Source: CAZRVH01 sp964603635 (GTDB taxonomy: Bacteria; Patescibacteriota; Gracilibacteria; Peribacterales; Peribacteraceae). Taken from it: a stretch of 41,550 nt of DNA. Positions within the stretch are counted from its first letter, which is position 1, and every line of letters starts with the position of its first letter. Below the pieces are notes generated by a model. That model did not search any database. It worked only from the letters and a program-made list of their open reading frames with translations, and was not told the origin of the DNA. Location: NCBI GenBank assembly GCA_964603635.1, contig CAZRVH010000010.1, positions 1-41,550 on the forward strand. Reading direction: 5' to 3'. Shown here piece after piece: positions 29,370 to 37,800 of the stretch. The translations under genes and the position numbers were made by a program.

Positions 29370-29483
29370 AGAATAAGAAAGGGAAAAACGGTGCGAAAAG
29401 CCGCGCAATCCTACAGAGCGAAGAGGCCTCCAGCAAGGCCTGGGGACCATTTTTACGCGATATTTGCGACTTTGTATTGCAAT

Positions 29484-29511
29484 ATTTTAAAAATGTTTTA
29501 TTGATATACAA
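29484..29511 (-). promoter_or_regulatory. Probable promoter of the infA-rpmJ-rpsM operon
   Basis: Minus strand TTGTAT (29506-29511), 16 bases, TAAAAT (29484-29489). The leader to infA would be about 110 nt and contains AGGCCT-TGCTGG-AGGCCT, a hairpin formed from two self-complementary hexamers, so ribosomal-protein feedback is possible. Confidence 0.5.
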
Positions 29512-29593
29512 TTACCAAGCAAACCAGACATCGGTTCTAGACAAGAATTCATGTCTTATTGCCAAATATACTCGCTTTACAATGGGTTTGGCA

Positions 29594-30340
29594 TCATGCC
29601 AAGACCTCGCACCCGTCCGGGGTAACCAGCACCGTATGCTCGAAGTGCGCCGCGAGGGATCCATCGGCGATGTTCAACGTCCATCCGTCCCCGCCGTCGC
29701 GCACTTCCCCGCTTCCCAACGACACGATGGGCTCGATGGCGATGACCGTCCATGCCGGAAGAACCGCGCCGGTATGCGCCTTGCCGATGTTCGGGATATC
29801 CGGGAATTGGTGAAGCGTGCGGCCGAGACCGTGCCCCGTGAGGGATCGGACAGGCGTGCATCCGCCCCCTTCGACCGTTTTTTGAATCGTCGCGGAAATA
29901 TCCCCCACCCTGGCGCCCTCCTTGATGATGGCGACCGCATCCTCCAATGCCTGCTTCGTGACGGTGAGCAAACGCTGCGCATCCTTCGACACCTGTCCGA
30001 CGGGCACCGTGATGCATGCATCCGTGTACAGTTCGTCGACGACGACGCCGCAATCCAGCGACACGACGTCCCCCTCCTCCAACACGCGCATGCTCGGAAT
30101 GCCGTGGACGCACTCGTCGTTGACCGACGTGCAGAGCGTGGCCGGGAAATTGTGATACCCCTTGAACGCCGGCTCCCCTCCGTGGTGGCGGATGAAGTCC
30201 TCCGCGAGCTTGTCGAGCTCCACAGTGGTGATACCGGGCTTCACTTCCTTCGCAAGCATTTCCAAGCAGGCCTTCAGGATGGAGCCCGCCCGGCGGACGC
30301 TGGCGATCTCTTCGGGCCGGAAAATCTGGCACTCGGACAT
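29594..30340 (-). CDS. map: Methionine aminopeptidase, type I
   Basis: A 248-residue pita-bread fold peptidase that removes initiator methionine. Metal ligands are visible in VVSLDCGVVVDELYTDACITVPVG (two Asp), SLTGHGLGRTLHQFPDIPN (His) and TVIAIEPIVSLG (Glu), with the last Glu near DGWTLNIADGSLAAHFEHTVLVT. The size fits type Ia without an N-terminal zinc finger. The start at 30340 (MSECQIF) is preceded by TACAAT-GCCTCC, so the mRNA is leaderless. The gene follows adk in the standard order, with a small coiled-coil gene inserted between them. Confidence 0.96.
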   Translation of the reverse strand: MSECQIFRPEEIASVRRAGSILKACLEMLAKEVKPGITTVELDKLAEDFIRHHGGEPAFKGYHNFPATLCTSVNDECVHGIPSMRVLEEGDVVSLDCGVVVDELYTDACITVPVGQVSKDAQRLLTVTKQALEDAVAIIKEGARVGDISATIQKTVEGGGCTPVRSLTGHGLGRTLHQFPDIPNIGKAHTGAVLPAWTVIAIEPIVSLGSGEVRDGGDGWTLNIADGSLAAHFEHTVLVTPDGCEVLA

Positions 30341-30346
30341 GGAGGC

Positions 30347-30352
30347 ATTGTA
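30347..30352 (-). promoter_or_regulatory. -10 element of map (leaderless)
   Basis: Minus strand TACAAT-GCCTCC-ATG, spacing 6. Confidence 0.5.
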
Positions 30353-30442
30353 AAGGAAAACCAACGCGGTTTGGAGATAAAATTTGCTACTTATTGGCTT
30401 ATTTACAATAAAAAGCCGGCATGTTACCGCCCACCGATTGCA

Positions 30443-30769
30443 TTATGCCCTTGCCGTTTCCAGAACGCGTACGCGCGTATCAAGCCCATCGATGTTGCGA
30501 ATGCACCATTCATGGTTCCGATCTACCTTTGCGTTGAGAAGATCGAGTTTGCGATCTACTTTTCCTATTTTTCCCTCAAGATCTTGTCCCATCTTATCCA
30601 TTTTTATACCAAGATTGTTGATATCCTGTTTCAACTCCAATCGCACATCCGCGATCTCCTGCATCAACATCTTCAAGAGATGCGCGTTCGCACCTTGTAT
30701 TTCCCGCTTCAGAACCGTAAGCAGGTGCGCATTCGTCACCTTTGCCGCCGCTTTCTTTTTCCTGATCAT
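30443..30769 (-). CDS. Small coiled-coil protein between adk and map
   Basis: A 108-residue protein. A basic N-terminus (MIRKKKAAAKV) is followed by a long heptad-patterned coiled coil (VRLELKQDINNLGIKMDKMGQDLEGKIGKVDRKLD split over about residues 35-85) and TRVRVLETARA at the end. No family recognised; it resembles short coiled-coil proteins common in CPR genomes. It is not part of the canonical adk-map order and was probably inserted. A TACGAT lies 8 bases before the ATG, a weaker leaderless candidate. The frame extends upstream to 30886 but without coiled-coil character. Confidence 0.55.
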   Translation of the reverse strand: MIRKKKAAAKVTNAHLLTVLKREIQGANAHLLKMLMQEIADVRLELKQDINNLGIKMDKMGQDLEGKIGKVDRKLDLLNAKVDRNHEWCIRNIDGLDTRVRVLETARA

Positions 30770-30886
30770 GGACGCCCATCGTATCACCCGCGATGGCAAC
30801 CGCAATCGCGTCCGTCCTGATTGTATGTCGTTTTGCTCTGCCGTTTGATGAAAAAACCGTTCTTTCGATACATGGAACGGACGCAC

Positions 30887-31441
30887 TTACAAAGCCAACG
30901 CCTCCTTGATGCGGGCGTAGACCTCCTCCACCGGCGCATCGCCGTCCACTTGCACCATTTCGTGGTGCTTGGCGTACCAATCGATCACCGGGATCGTCGT
31001 CTCGCGGAAGATCTGGAGGCGGCGGCGGATGGAACCCTCCGTGGCGTCATCGATGCGTCCCGACGCGCGTTTCATGATGCGGTCGAATGCCTGGTCCTCG
31101 CTCAGCACGATATGCACGCCCATGAGCGTGCGCCCGGAGTCCTCCACGATCTTCCCGAAATGCTCCAGCTGTTCCATGCTGCGCGGAATGCCGTCGAAGA
31201 TCACTTTCCGGGAAACGTGTTCCTTCAGCCAATCGGCGGTGACTTGCATCACCACTTCCACGGGGACCAGATCCCCCGCATCGATATGCTTCTTCACCAA
31301 CCGTCCCGTCTCGGTGTCCTGCGACGCGACCCTGCGCATCTGCGATCCCGCGCCGAAAATGTCGTAGTCGAACTCGGCGGCGAGTAACTTCGCGTGCGTT
31401 CCTTTGCCGCAGCCCTGGATACCGAACAAGGAAAGGTCCAT
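30887..31441 (-). CDS. adk: Adenylate kinase (short form)
   Basis: A 184-residue adenylate kinase. P-loop GIQGCGKGT (about 7-15), NMP-binding arginine motif FDGIPR, and LID arginines in RASGRIDD and IRRRL. There is no zinc-finger LID, so this is the short type. It phosphorylates AMP with ATP. The position after secY is canonical. The usual STGDMLR helix after the P-loop reads FGAGSQMRRVAS, a moderate divergence. The leader is C/T rich (TCTCCCTTCCTCTT) with no Shine-Dalgarno. Confidence 0.9.
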   Translation of the reverse strand: MDLSLFGIQGCGKGTHAKLLAAEFDYDIFGAGSQMRRVASQDTETGRLVKKHIDAGDLVPVEVVMQVTADWLKEHVSRKVIFDGIPRSMEQLEHFGKIVEDSGRTLMGVHIVLSEDQAFDRIMKRASGRIDDATEGSIRRRLQIFRETTIPVIDWYAKHHEMVQVDGDAPVEEVYARIKEALAL

Positions 31442-31592
31442 AAGAGGAAGGGAGACGCGAGACTAAAGGTCGGCGGATGCCCCGTCCAGCACAATCTGCT
31501 TCACATTGGATAAACGTGAAATGCCCAGGAGCACAATATGTGGTGTGACGTGAGATAGACGGATGCCATTAGATGAATGACGAACAGCAATC

Positions 31593-31670
31593 AAAGGAAT
31601 CAAGGCAATAAAAGAAAACAAGGATCTTTTGCCTAGCATCCTTTATTCCTTTGACTACCTTGATTCCTTT
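31593..31670. repeat. Long imperfect hairpin in the adk-secY spacer
   Basis: AAAGGAATCAAGG (31593-31605) pairs perfectly with CCTTGATTCCTTT (31658-31670), and AAGGAT/ATCCTT (31620-31625, 31638-31643) pair inside. It could be a terminator-like stem, an RNA-processing site or the relic of a small mobile palindrome. 31442-31592 next to it shows no gene. Confidence 0.7.
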
Positions 31671-31674
31671 CGCA

Positions 31675-31725
31675 TCAAACCAACTTCTCGTAATCATGCG
31701 CAAGCATCTGCGCATTGATCTGGCG
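31675..31725 (-). pseudogene. Second copy of the secY 3' end
   Basis: Reads RQINAQMLAHDYEKLV and TGA on the minus strand. The real secY ends with the identical 16 residues and TAA (31754-31804). At the DNA level 8 of about 45 compared bases differ, and every difference is synonymous. There is no start codon. It is a displaced, peptide-identical SecY C-terminus. Confidence 0.85.
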
Positions 31726-31753
31726 TCCCTCGACAAGCTCGGGATGACACCTC
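31726..31753. repeat. REP-like spacer between the two secY ends
   Basis: 28 bases, TCCCTCGACAAGCTCGGGAT and GACACCTC. It resembles dispersed REP-type sequences of the CTCGACAAGCTCGGGATGAC kind known from many bacteria. It lies exactly between the functional and the displaced secY ends. Confidence 0.6.
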
Positions 31754-33037
31754 TTACACGAGCTTCTCGTAGTCGTGGGCAAGCATTTGCGCATTAATCT
31801 GACGGATCAATTCCATGACGACGCCGACCACGATGATGAGGCTGGAGCCGGAGATGAGCAGGCTGGAACTGCCGAGCGTGGTGAACTTGGTGAAGATGAG
31901 CGGGATGATGGCGATGAGGCCGAGGAAGAGGCCGCCCCACAGGTTCAAACGGTTGCTGATCTTCTGGAGCATGTTTGCCGTCGAGGCTCCCGGACGCGTT
32001 CCGGGGATGAAGCCTCCCCTCTTCTGGATGCTTTCCGCGAGATCCGCCGGCTTGAACGTGACGGACACGTAGAAGTACGTGAAGAGGATGACGAGGACGA
32101 AGTAGGCGAAGATGTACGCCCATCCCGGGTTATTGGCGTTGAGGTGGGTCGTAATGAACGACGCGACGCCCGCGAAGCGCGGGGATGACTGCAGGAACTG
32201 CGCGGCGATGGCCGGCAGCGTAATGAGGGAAACGGCGAAGATGATCGGGATCATGCCTGCCTGGTTGAGGCGGATCGGGAGGTTTCCCATGACTCCGCGG
32301 CCGGCACCTTGGTTGGCGTACGTCAGCGGAACGAGGCGGTGCGCGTCCGTGAAGAGCACGACCGCGATCAGCATCGCGATGGCCAGGATTCCGAAGAAAA
32401 CGGCCTGGCCCCCTACGCCGGTTCCCCCGATGAAGAGGGCGCCGATATTCGTGGGGATGCTGGCGACGATACCCGCGAAGATGATCATGGAAATGCCGTT
32501 ACCGATTCCTTTTTCGGAGATCATCTCGCCGAGCCACATGATGAAGAGCGAACCCGTCGTCACGAAGAGCATCGGCAGCAGGACGTTGGGGAACGAGAGA
32601 TCGACGATACCCGTTCCCGTGCCCGGCTGGGCGATGAGGAGCAGGAATCCGTAGCTCTGCAGGAAAGCGAGCGGAAGAGACAACCAGCGGGTGTAACGAT
32701 TCAATGTCTGCTGCCCCTGGATGCCCTCCTTGCTGATAGCCTCGAGTTTCGGGAAGATGACCGTGCACAGCTGGACGACGATGGACGCGTTGATGTACGG
32801 GGACAAACCGAGCAAGGCGATGGAGAAATTGTCGACGGCTCCTCCTGTGAGGGACGCGAAGACGCCGAGGATGCCGCCCGCGCCGCGGGAAGCCAGGAAT
32901 TGCTGGAGAACCAAAGGATCCGTACCCGGGATGGGGGTATGGGCCGCGATGCGATATACGACAAGGAGTCCGACCGTGATCACAATGCGTCGGCGGAGAT
33001 CCTTCGTGTGCCAGATCTGTCGCAAGTACGTGAACAT
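31754..33037 (-). CDS. secY: Preprotein translocase subunit SecY
   Basis: A 427-residue polytopic protein with ten predicted membrane helices. Family motifs are VYRIAAHTPIPGTDP, the plug region after TM1, LNRYTRWLSLPLAFLQSYGF, the GNGISMIIFAGIVASIP segment and the cytoplasmic loops ending KRGGFIPGTRPG. It forms the SecYEG channel for protein export and membrane insertion. It is 11 bases downstream of rplO. The C-terminal RQINAQMLAHDYEKLV is repeated just downstream after the stop codon. Confidence 0.97.
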   Translation of the reverse strand: MFTYLRQIWHTKDLRRRIVITVGLLVVYRIAAHTPIPGTDPLVLQQFLASRGAGGILGVFASLTGGAVDNFSIALLGLSPYINASIVVQLCTVIFPKLEAISKEGIQGQQTLNRYTRWLSLPLAFLQSYGFLLLIAQPGTGTGIVDLSFPNVLLPMLFVTTGSLFIMWLGEMISEKGIGNGISMIIFAGIVASIPTNIGALFIGGTGVGGQAVFFGILAIAMLIAVVLFTDAHRLVPLTYANQGAGRGVMGNLPIRLNQAGMIPIIFAVSLITLPAIAAQFLQSSPRFAGVASFITTHLNANNPGWAYIFAYFVLVILFTYFYVSVTFKPADLAESIQKRGGFIPGTRPGASTANMLQKISNRLNLWGGLFLGLIAIIPLIFTKFTTLGSSSLLISGSSLIIVVGVVMELIRQINAQMLAHDYEKLV

Positions 33038-33048
33038 GTCTGTGGGGG

Positions 33049-33492
33049 TTAGTCGCGGAGGATGGTGAGCGTTCCGCCCGCTTTTTCAAGCATCTGCTTG
33101 GCCTTCTTCGAAGCGGCATGCGCTTCGAGTGCGAACTTCTTGCTGATCTCGCCGTCTCCAAGGATCTTCACGAGCTTGCCCTTGCGGATGAGGCGCTTCT
33201 GTCGGAGATCTTCGATGGTGTAGGTTCCGGCCGGAAGCGTCTCTTCCAAGGACCAAAGGTTCACCACTTCGTATTCCTTGTGACGGGGGGCCGTGAAACC
33301 GCCGAGCTTCGGCTGGCGGCGGAGCAACGGGACCTGTCCTCCTTCGAAGCCATGCTTGCGACCCTTTCCCGTGCGGGAGTGCTGTCCTTTCGTTCCGCGT
33401 CCCGCGGTCGTACCGCCTGCGCCGCTGTTACCGCGGGCAATGCGCTTTCTGGAAGGACGGGAGCCGGAGGCCGGGCGAAGGTTATGAAGCAT
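33049..33492 (-). CDS. rplO: 50S ribosomal protein L15
   Basis: A 147-residue L15 protein: MLHNLRPASGSRPSRKRIARG, GTKGQHSRTGKGRKHGFEGGQVPLLRR and the C-terminal AHAASKKAKQMLEKAGGTLTILRD. I choose the ATG at 33492, where the family starts. In most bacteria rpmD precedes rplO; here the upstream neighbour is an inserted plus-strand operon. TTTACG-17-TACTAT (about 33514-33542 on the minus strand) may supply a replacement promoter for rplO-secY. Confidence 0.95.
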   Translation of the reverse strand: MLHNLRPASGSRPSRKRIARGNSGAGGTTAGRGTKGQHSRTGKGRKHGFEGGQVPLLRRQPKLGGFTAPRHKEYEVVNLWSLEETLPAGTYTIEDLRQKRLIRKGKLVKILGDGEISKKFALEAHAASKKAKQMLEKAGGTLTILRD

Positions 33493-33700
33493 GGGAAAGG
33501 GGTGTTCGAGGGCGCCATAGTAAACGGTGATTCCCACCCCGTAAAGGGCAAATTCGGGGTGTTTGTACGGGAATCGGAAACTCCTTGACCGATAGGAAAT
33601 TACAGTATGCCATACCACCTCCTAGACTGGCCCAAAATGGCGTAAAAAGGTATAATAGATAGAAAAATTCACATTCACTCCCTATCCGCTTTGCTCTTCC

Positions 33701-34816
33701 ATGACCAGGTTCCGCCTCGTGTTCATAGGACTGCTGATCGTCGCGCTCGGCGCGGGACGTTCGTTGGCCGTGGGCGCGGACATCCAGGCGACGAACTACG
33801 TGACGCGCGCGGAACTCGTGACGGTCTTGCTTTCGGCACGCAGCACGATGCTCCCCGCAATCGAGAATAACGGGCGGTACGCGGATATCCCCAAAGGCAG
33901 TTGGTACGAACAGGCGATGCTCGCCGCCGCGCAATTCGGCATCCTCTCGCCCGATACGCAGGGAAACCTGCGTCCGATGGGTTCGGTATCGCGCGCGGAA
34001 TTCCTGAAAATGCTCGCCTACGCCTTCGGCATCGCGAAGGAATACCCGCACATGTATACCGATGTGCCCGAGGATGCGTGGTATGCGAAGTACGCCGGCA
34101 TCGCGCAAAAGTTCCGCCTGTTCGACCTTCGAAAGCCGCATGCGCTGCAACCGACCCTCCTGATGCTGGAAACGGAGGCGTCGTATGCGATGGAACGCTT
34201 CATCGCGGCATCGGTCCCCCAGGGGGCAGCGGCCGAGCTTCTGGAAAAAAACCTGGCGAAGCATGAGAAAAAGGAGGGGTTGGCGATCTATTCCGTGATT
34301 TCCACGCGGAAGACGAATGCGATCCTGGACAGCACTCCCCCGCCGGGAGCGGCCCATCTGGCGCCGGCACGGGAAGAGGCGCCTTCCGTGCTCGTGACGC
34401 TTCCGGACATCCGCGGGCAAATCGTGACGCTGGTCAACGAGGTGCGACGCGCGGAAAACCTCGCGCCCCTGACATACAACGTCTACCTGGAGGGCTCCGC
34501 GCAGCAGTACGCCATCGACATGGCGGAGCAGGGATTTTTCGGCCACATGGCTCCGGACGGCCAGACGCTGAAAGACCGCGTCGGTTCGACGGGCTACTAC
34601 GACCGTTCCTTCTCGCGCGATTGCGGATGCATCAAGGGATACACGTTCGGCGAGAACATCGCGCGCGGGCAGAAGAGCGCGGAAGAAGCGATGGCCGCAT
34701 GGATGAAATCCCCCTCCCATAAGAAAGCCATCCTGGATCCCGATTACTCCGACATCGGCGTCGGCGTCTTCGGAGGACTGTGGGTGCAGCACTTCGGAGG
34801 AGTCCTTCTCCCGTAA
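33701..34816 (+). CDS. Secreted SLH-domain protein with CAP (SCP/PR1) domain
   Basis: A 371-residue surface protein. A signal peptide (about 1-24) is followed by SLH-type repeats (about 33-160): VTRAELVTVLL, YADIPKGSWYEQAMLAA, SRAEFLKMLAYAFG, YTDVPEDAWYAKYAG. SLH repeats bind cell-wall polysaccharide. After a linker the CAP domain (about 245-371) has VNEVRRAENLAPLTYN, YAIDMAEQGFFGH, GENIARG, AMAAWMKSPSHKKAILDPDYSDIGVGV and WVQHFG. The CAP cavity residues His and Glu (FFGH, GENI, SPSH) are all present. It is the first gene of a three-gene plus-strand operon inserted in the ribosomal cluster; TATAAT lies about 40 bases upstream of the ATG. Confidence 0.88.
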   Translation: MTRFRLVFIGLLIVALGAGRSLAVGADIQATNYVTRAELVTVLLSARSTMLPAIENNGRYADIPKGSWYEQAMLAAAQFGILSPDTQGNLRPMGSVSRAEFLKMLAYAFGIAKEYPHMYTDVPEDAWYAKYAGIAQKFRLFDLRKPHALQPTLLMLETEASYAMERFIAASVPQGAAAELLEKNLAKHEKKEGLAIYSVISTRKTNAILDSTPPPGAAHLAPAREEAPSVLVTLPDIRGQIVTLVNEVRRAENLAPLTYNVYLEGSAQQYAIDMAEQGFFGHMAPDGQTLKDRVGSTGYYDRSFSRDCGCIKGYTFGENIARGQKSAEEAMAAWMKSPSHKKAILDPDYSDIGVGVFGGLWVQHFGGVLLP

Positions 34817-34822
34817 CCATCC

Positions 34823-37800
34823 ATGACGCCAGAATCATTCCAAGAACGGCCGGGTCAGAAAGCGAATCCAGAATCCAAGGATGCGAACAATCCCGACACG
34901 CGGAACGGAGCGGCATCCGAACGGGAAGGGAAGCTGCGGGCTGTCGCGGACGATTTTCTTGGCAAAGAAAAGGCGGCGGCGGCACAGCCGGTCGCGGCGG
35001 ACGCGGAATATACGATGAACCGGGTCGATGAAAGCCTGGGGTACCTGCCCTTCCTCGAACATCTGTTGGAAGAAATGAAGGACAAAGACGAGTGGACGTG
35101 GGACGGCGCGGACGAGGCGGCGAAAGAGAAGGCATTGCTGCAAAGCGCGGCCCTTGCGGTCCGTACGAACATTAAAAAACTGTCGGACGCGCTGGGCGCT
35201 GTCCCTGATACAAACGGCAAGGAGTACGGGCGCCTGCGCTCCCTCTACCTGGACCGCGCCAAGCGATTGACCGAACTGACGGCGAGCGTGCATGAAGAAG
35301 AGGAAAACGCGGAATTGAGAAACGCGCAGCTGGCCGTGGAACAGGCACAAGAAATGCTTCCGCATATGGGCATGGACGAGGCGATCGACTGGGTAGCCCA
35401 AACCCTGGCCGCGATCGACGGAAACGACTGGCAAAGCAGCGGTCTCAAGGAAACGTACGGACTGCTGATCAACGCGTGCAAAGCGGGATTGCAGAAAAAA
35501 ATTGCGGAAGAAAAGGGATCTATCGGAAACGATCCGGCAAAGGCATCCGCCTTCTGCGGACACGCGATGGAGCTCGCGACACTCTTCACGGACCGCGGCT
35601 CCCCCATCGACAGCGACCTGACGGACATCGACTTCGCCGCGGGCATGGCGAAGGACGCGATGGGATTCGAGGAGCTGGCGATGCGGTACATGGAAAAGAC
35701 CCTTGGAGAGAAGAATCCGCTGAAGGAGTACGTATCCGACAAGAAACGCGGCGTGCTGGACAAAATTGCCGCGTTGCCGGAAGGGACGCGAACCGATCCG
35801 CAGGTGCTGGAAATGCAAAGAAAGATTGATGCTGATCCGATGTCGATCCAGGAAATCTCCGAACAATACGCGATACTGCGTACGCTCGAGGCGCAATTCA
35901 ACGGAGAAAAGACGACGGATATCCAAGGGGAGATCAACGGGAAGATGACCGCCTTCCTGGAAAACGCTTACGAGACATTCGAAAGATTCCTGGACGGCGA
36001 TATGGGCGGTGCCGCGAACCTGCAGGATATCGACGCGGCCGTCGGCGCACCCGGCATGACCGCGATGCAGATCGAAGCATGGACGCTCCTCTCCGACATC
36101 CAGGGATACGGCTACGACATCGGGGACAAGACGTGGAGTTACGTCGCGGCCGGAGCGAAGATCGGCGGCATGATCGCCGCGGGTATCGCCGTCGGTATCG
36201 CGACCGGAGGCCTGGGCGTCGTGGCCGCGGCACTCGCCGGAGGCGCCGCCATGACGGGCGTGAACGCGGTGGTGAACCAGCAGGGATTCGACAACCTGGA
36301 TGACGCGTTGAAAACGTACGGAAAGGACTTCGCGATCAATGCCACGACGATGGGGGCGGCCCGCTACCTGTCCGCGGGACGCGCGGCCTATCAACTTTCG
36401 CGCGCGGGACTGCTGAAGGACGCGGGCGGACTGTCCAAAATCACGGGTATCGCGGGGCAGAAAGGCGGAGCCAGAATCCTGGGATCGATCGATGACGCCT
36501 CTTCGATCGGAACGCGCCTGGCGGGCGCCACTTTGGAAGGAACGGCGGACCTGGCGCTCGGCACCACGCTGGATACCGCGATCACGGGAGGAGAGTTCCT
36601 GGACAACCTGAAAAACAACGCGATGTTCTTCGGTCTCGGCTACGCGGAATTCGCCGGCGCCGGCCTGCGCAAGCTTCGCGGCCTCCCGAACGAAGACCTG
36701 CATGGCCTGGCGCAGACGGTGAACAAGGCGAACATGCAGAGAATCAATATCCAGAAGATCACGGGCGGCGTATCGCTGGAAGAACTCCTCTCATCCGCGG
36801 ACCCCGCTGATCTTCTAAGGAAAAACGGGGTCGGCGAATCGGAGCTGAAGCAGGTCTTCGAGGAACTCGACGGACTGAGGAAGACGAAGGCGGAGTTCGA
36901 GGCCGCATTCGAAAAGGCGGCGGCGCTGCCGGACGCACCGAACGCCGCCGCGCCCCAGTCGGATGAAGAGAAGATCGAAGTGATCAAAACAACGATCATG
37001 GCGCTTCCGGACACTGCCGAAGGACTCGCGAAGCGCGTGGAAGGAGGGGCGTTCGTCCTCGGCCTGAAGGCAACGGACCTGAGCGAGACGCAGGCCAAGG
37101 CAATACTCGATGCGCACGCCGTGAAAATGAAAGACGGAAAGAAATACTCACCCGCCGAGTTGAAGCAGAAGATGCAGATCCTGAAGCAGGGCGGCTTCAC
37201 GCGCGAACAAGTGGCCACGCTGCTGCGCATGGGCGTGTGCGGCGTGGCACCTCCGCCCGTCCTGAAGAATAAGGCATTCGGCGTGCCTCCCCCTCCCGTC
37301 CTGCCAAACCGCAGAAATGCCAACACCGTCACGGCGGCAGACAAACCTCGGCCGCAACCGAAAGCCCTTGAAAAAGTATCGGTCACGCTCACGCAGGGTC
37401 TGCCGGCGAATGACCGGGCGACGAATCGTCCGACGACGGTAAAGCCTGGCCAGTACGAAGCCATGATCACCCAAAGCGGGATCCACGTGATCTTGGAAAA
37501 GGTCGGGTCCGGCTATCGTATGTACGAAGTGCAGCCGGGAACGATATTCGAAGCGTCGAAAACAACCGCACCCGCCGTGCAACCACAGGCTCCGAAAGCA
37601 GCGCCGTCTGCCGTGCAAAGGAATACCCCCAGTGTCCCGCCTCCGCCTGCCGCACCGAGACGGCCGGCCGCCTCACCATCCCCCACCCCTTCGGGAAGCC
37701 CTTCGCAGGCACCGCGCGCCCCGAAGCTATCCGTCTCGCCGGCACTCCAGGCAACAATCAACAAGGCGGCGAAGCTCGGGCATGAAGCACCGGATGCGAT

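Noticed and set aside
33482..34792. 436-codon minus-strand frame opposite the SLH-CAP gene
   Set aside because: The plus-strand product has clear SLH and CAP motifs; this frame has none and runs into the rplO start.
34835..36703. 622-codon minus-strand frame inside the 1252-residue gene
   Set aside because: Arg/Val/Phe-rich antisense shadow; the plus frame is longer, has a proper start and continues past it.
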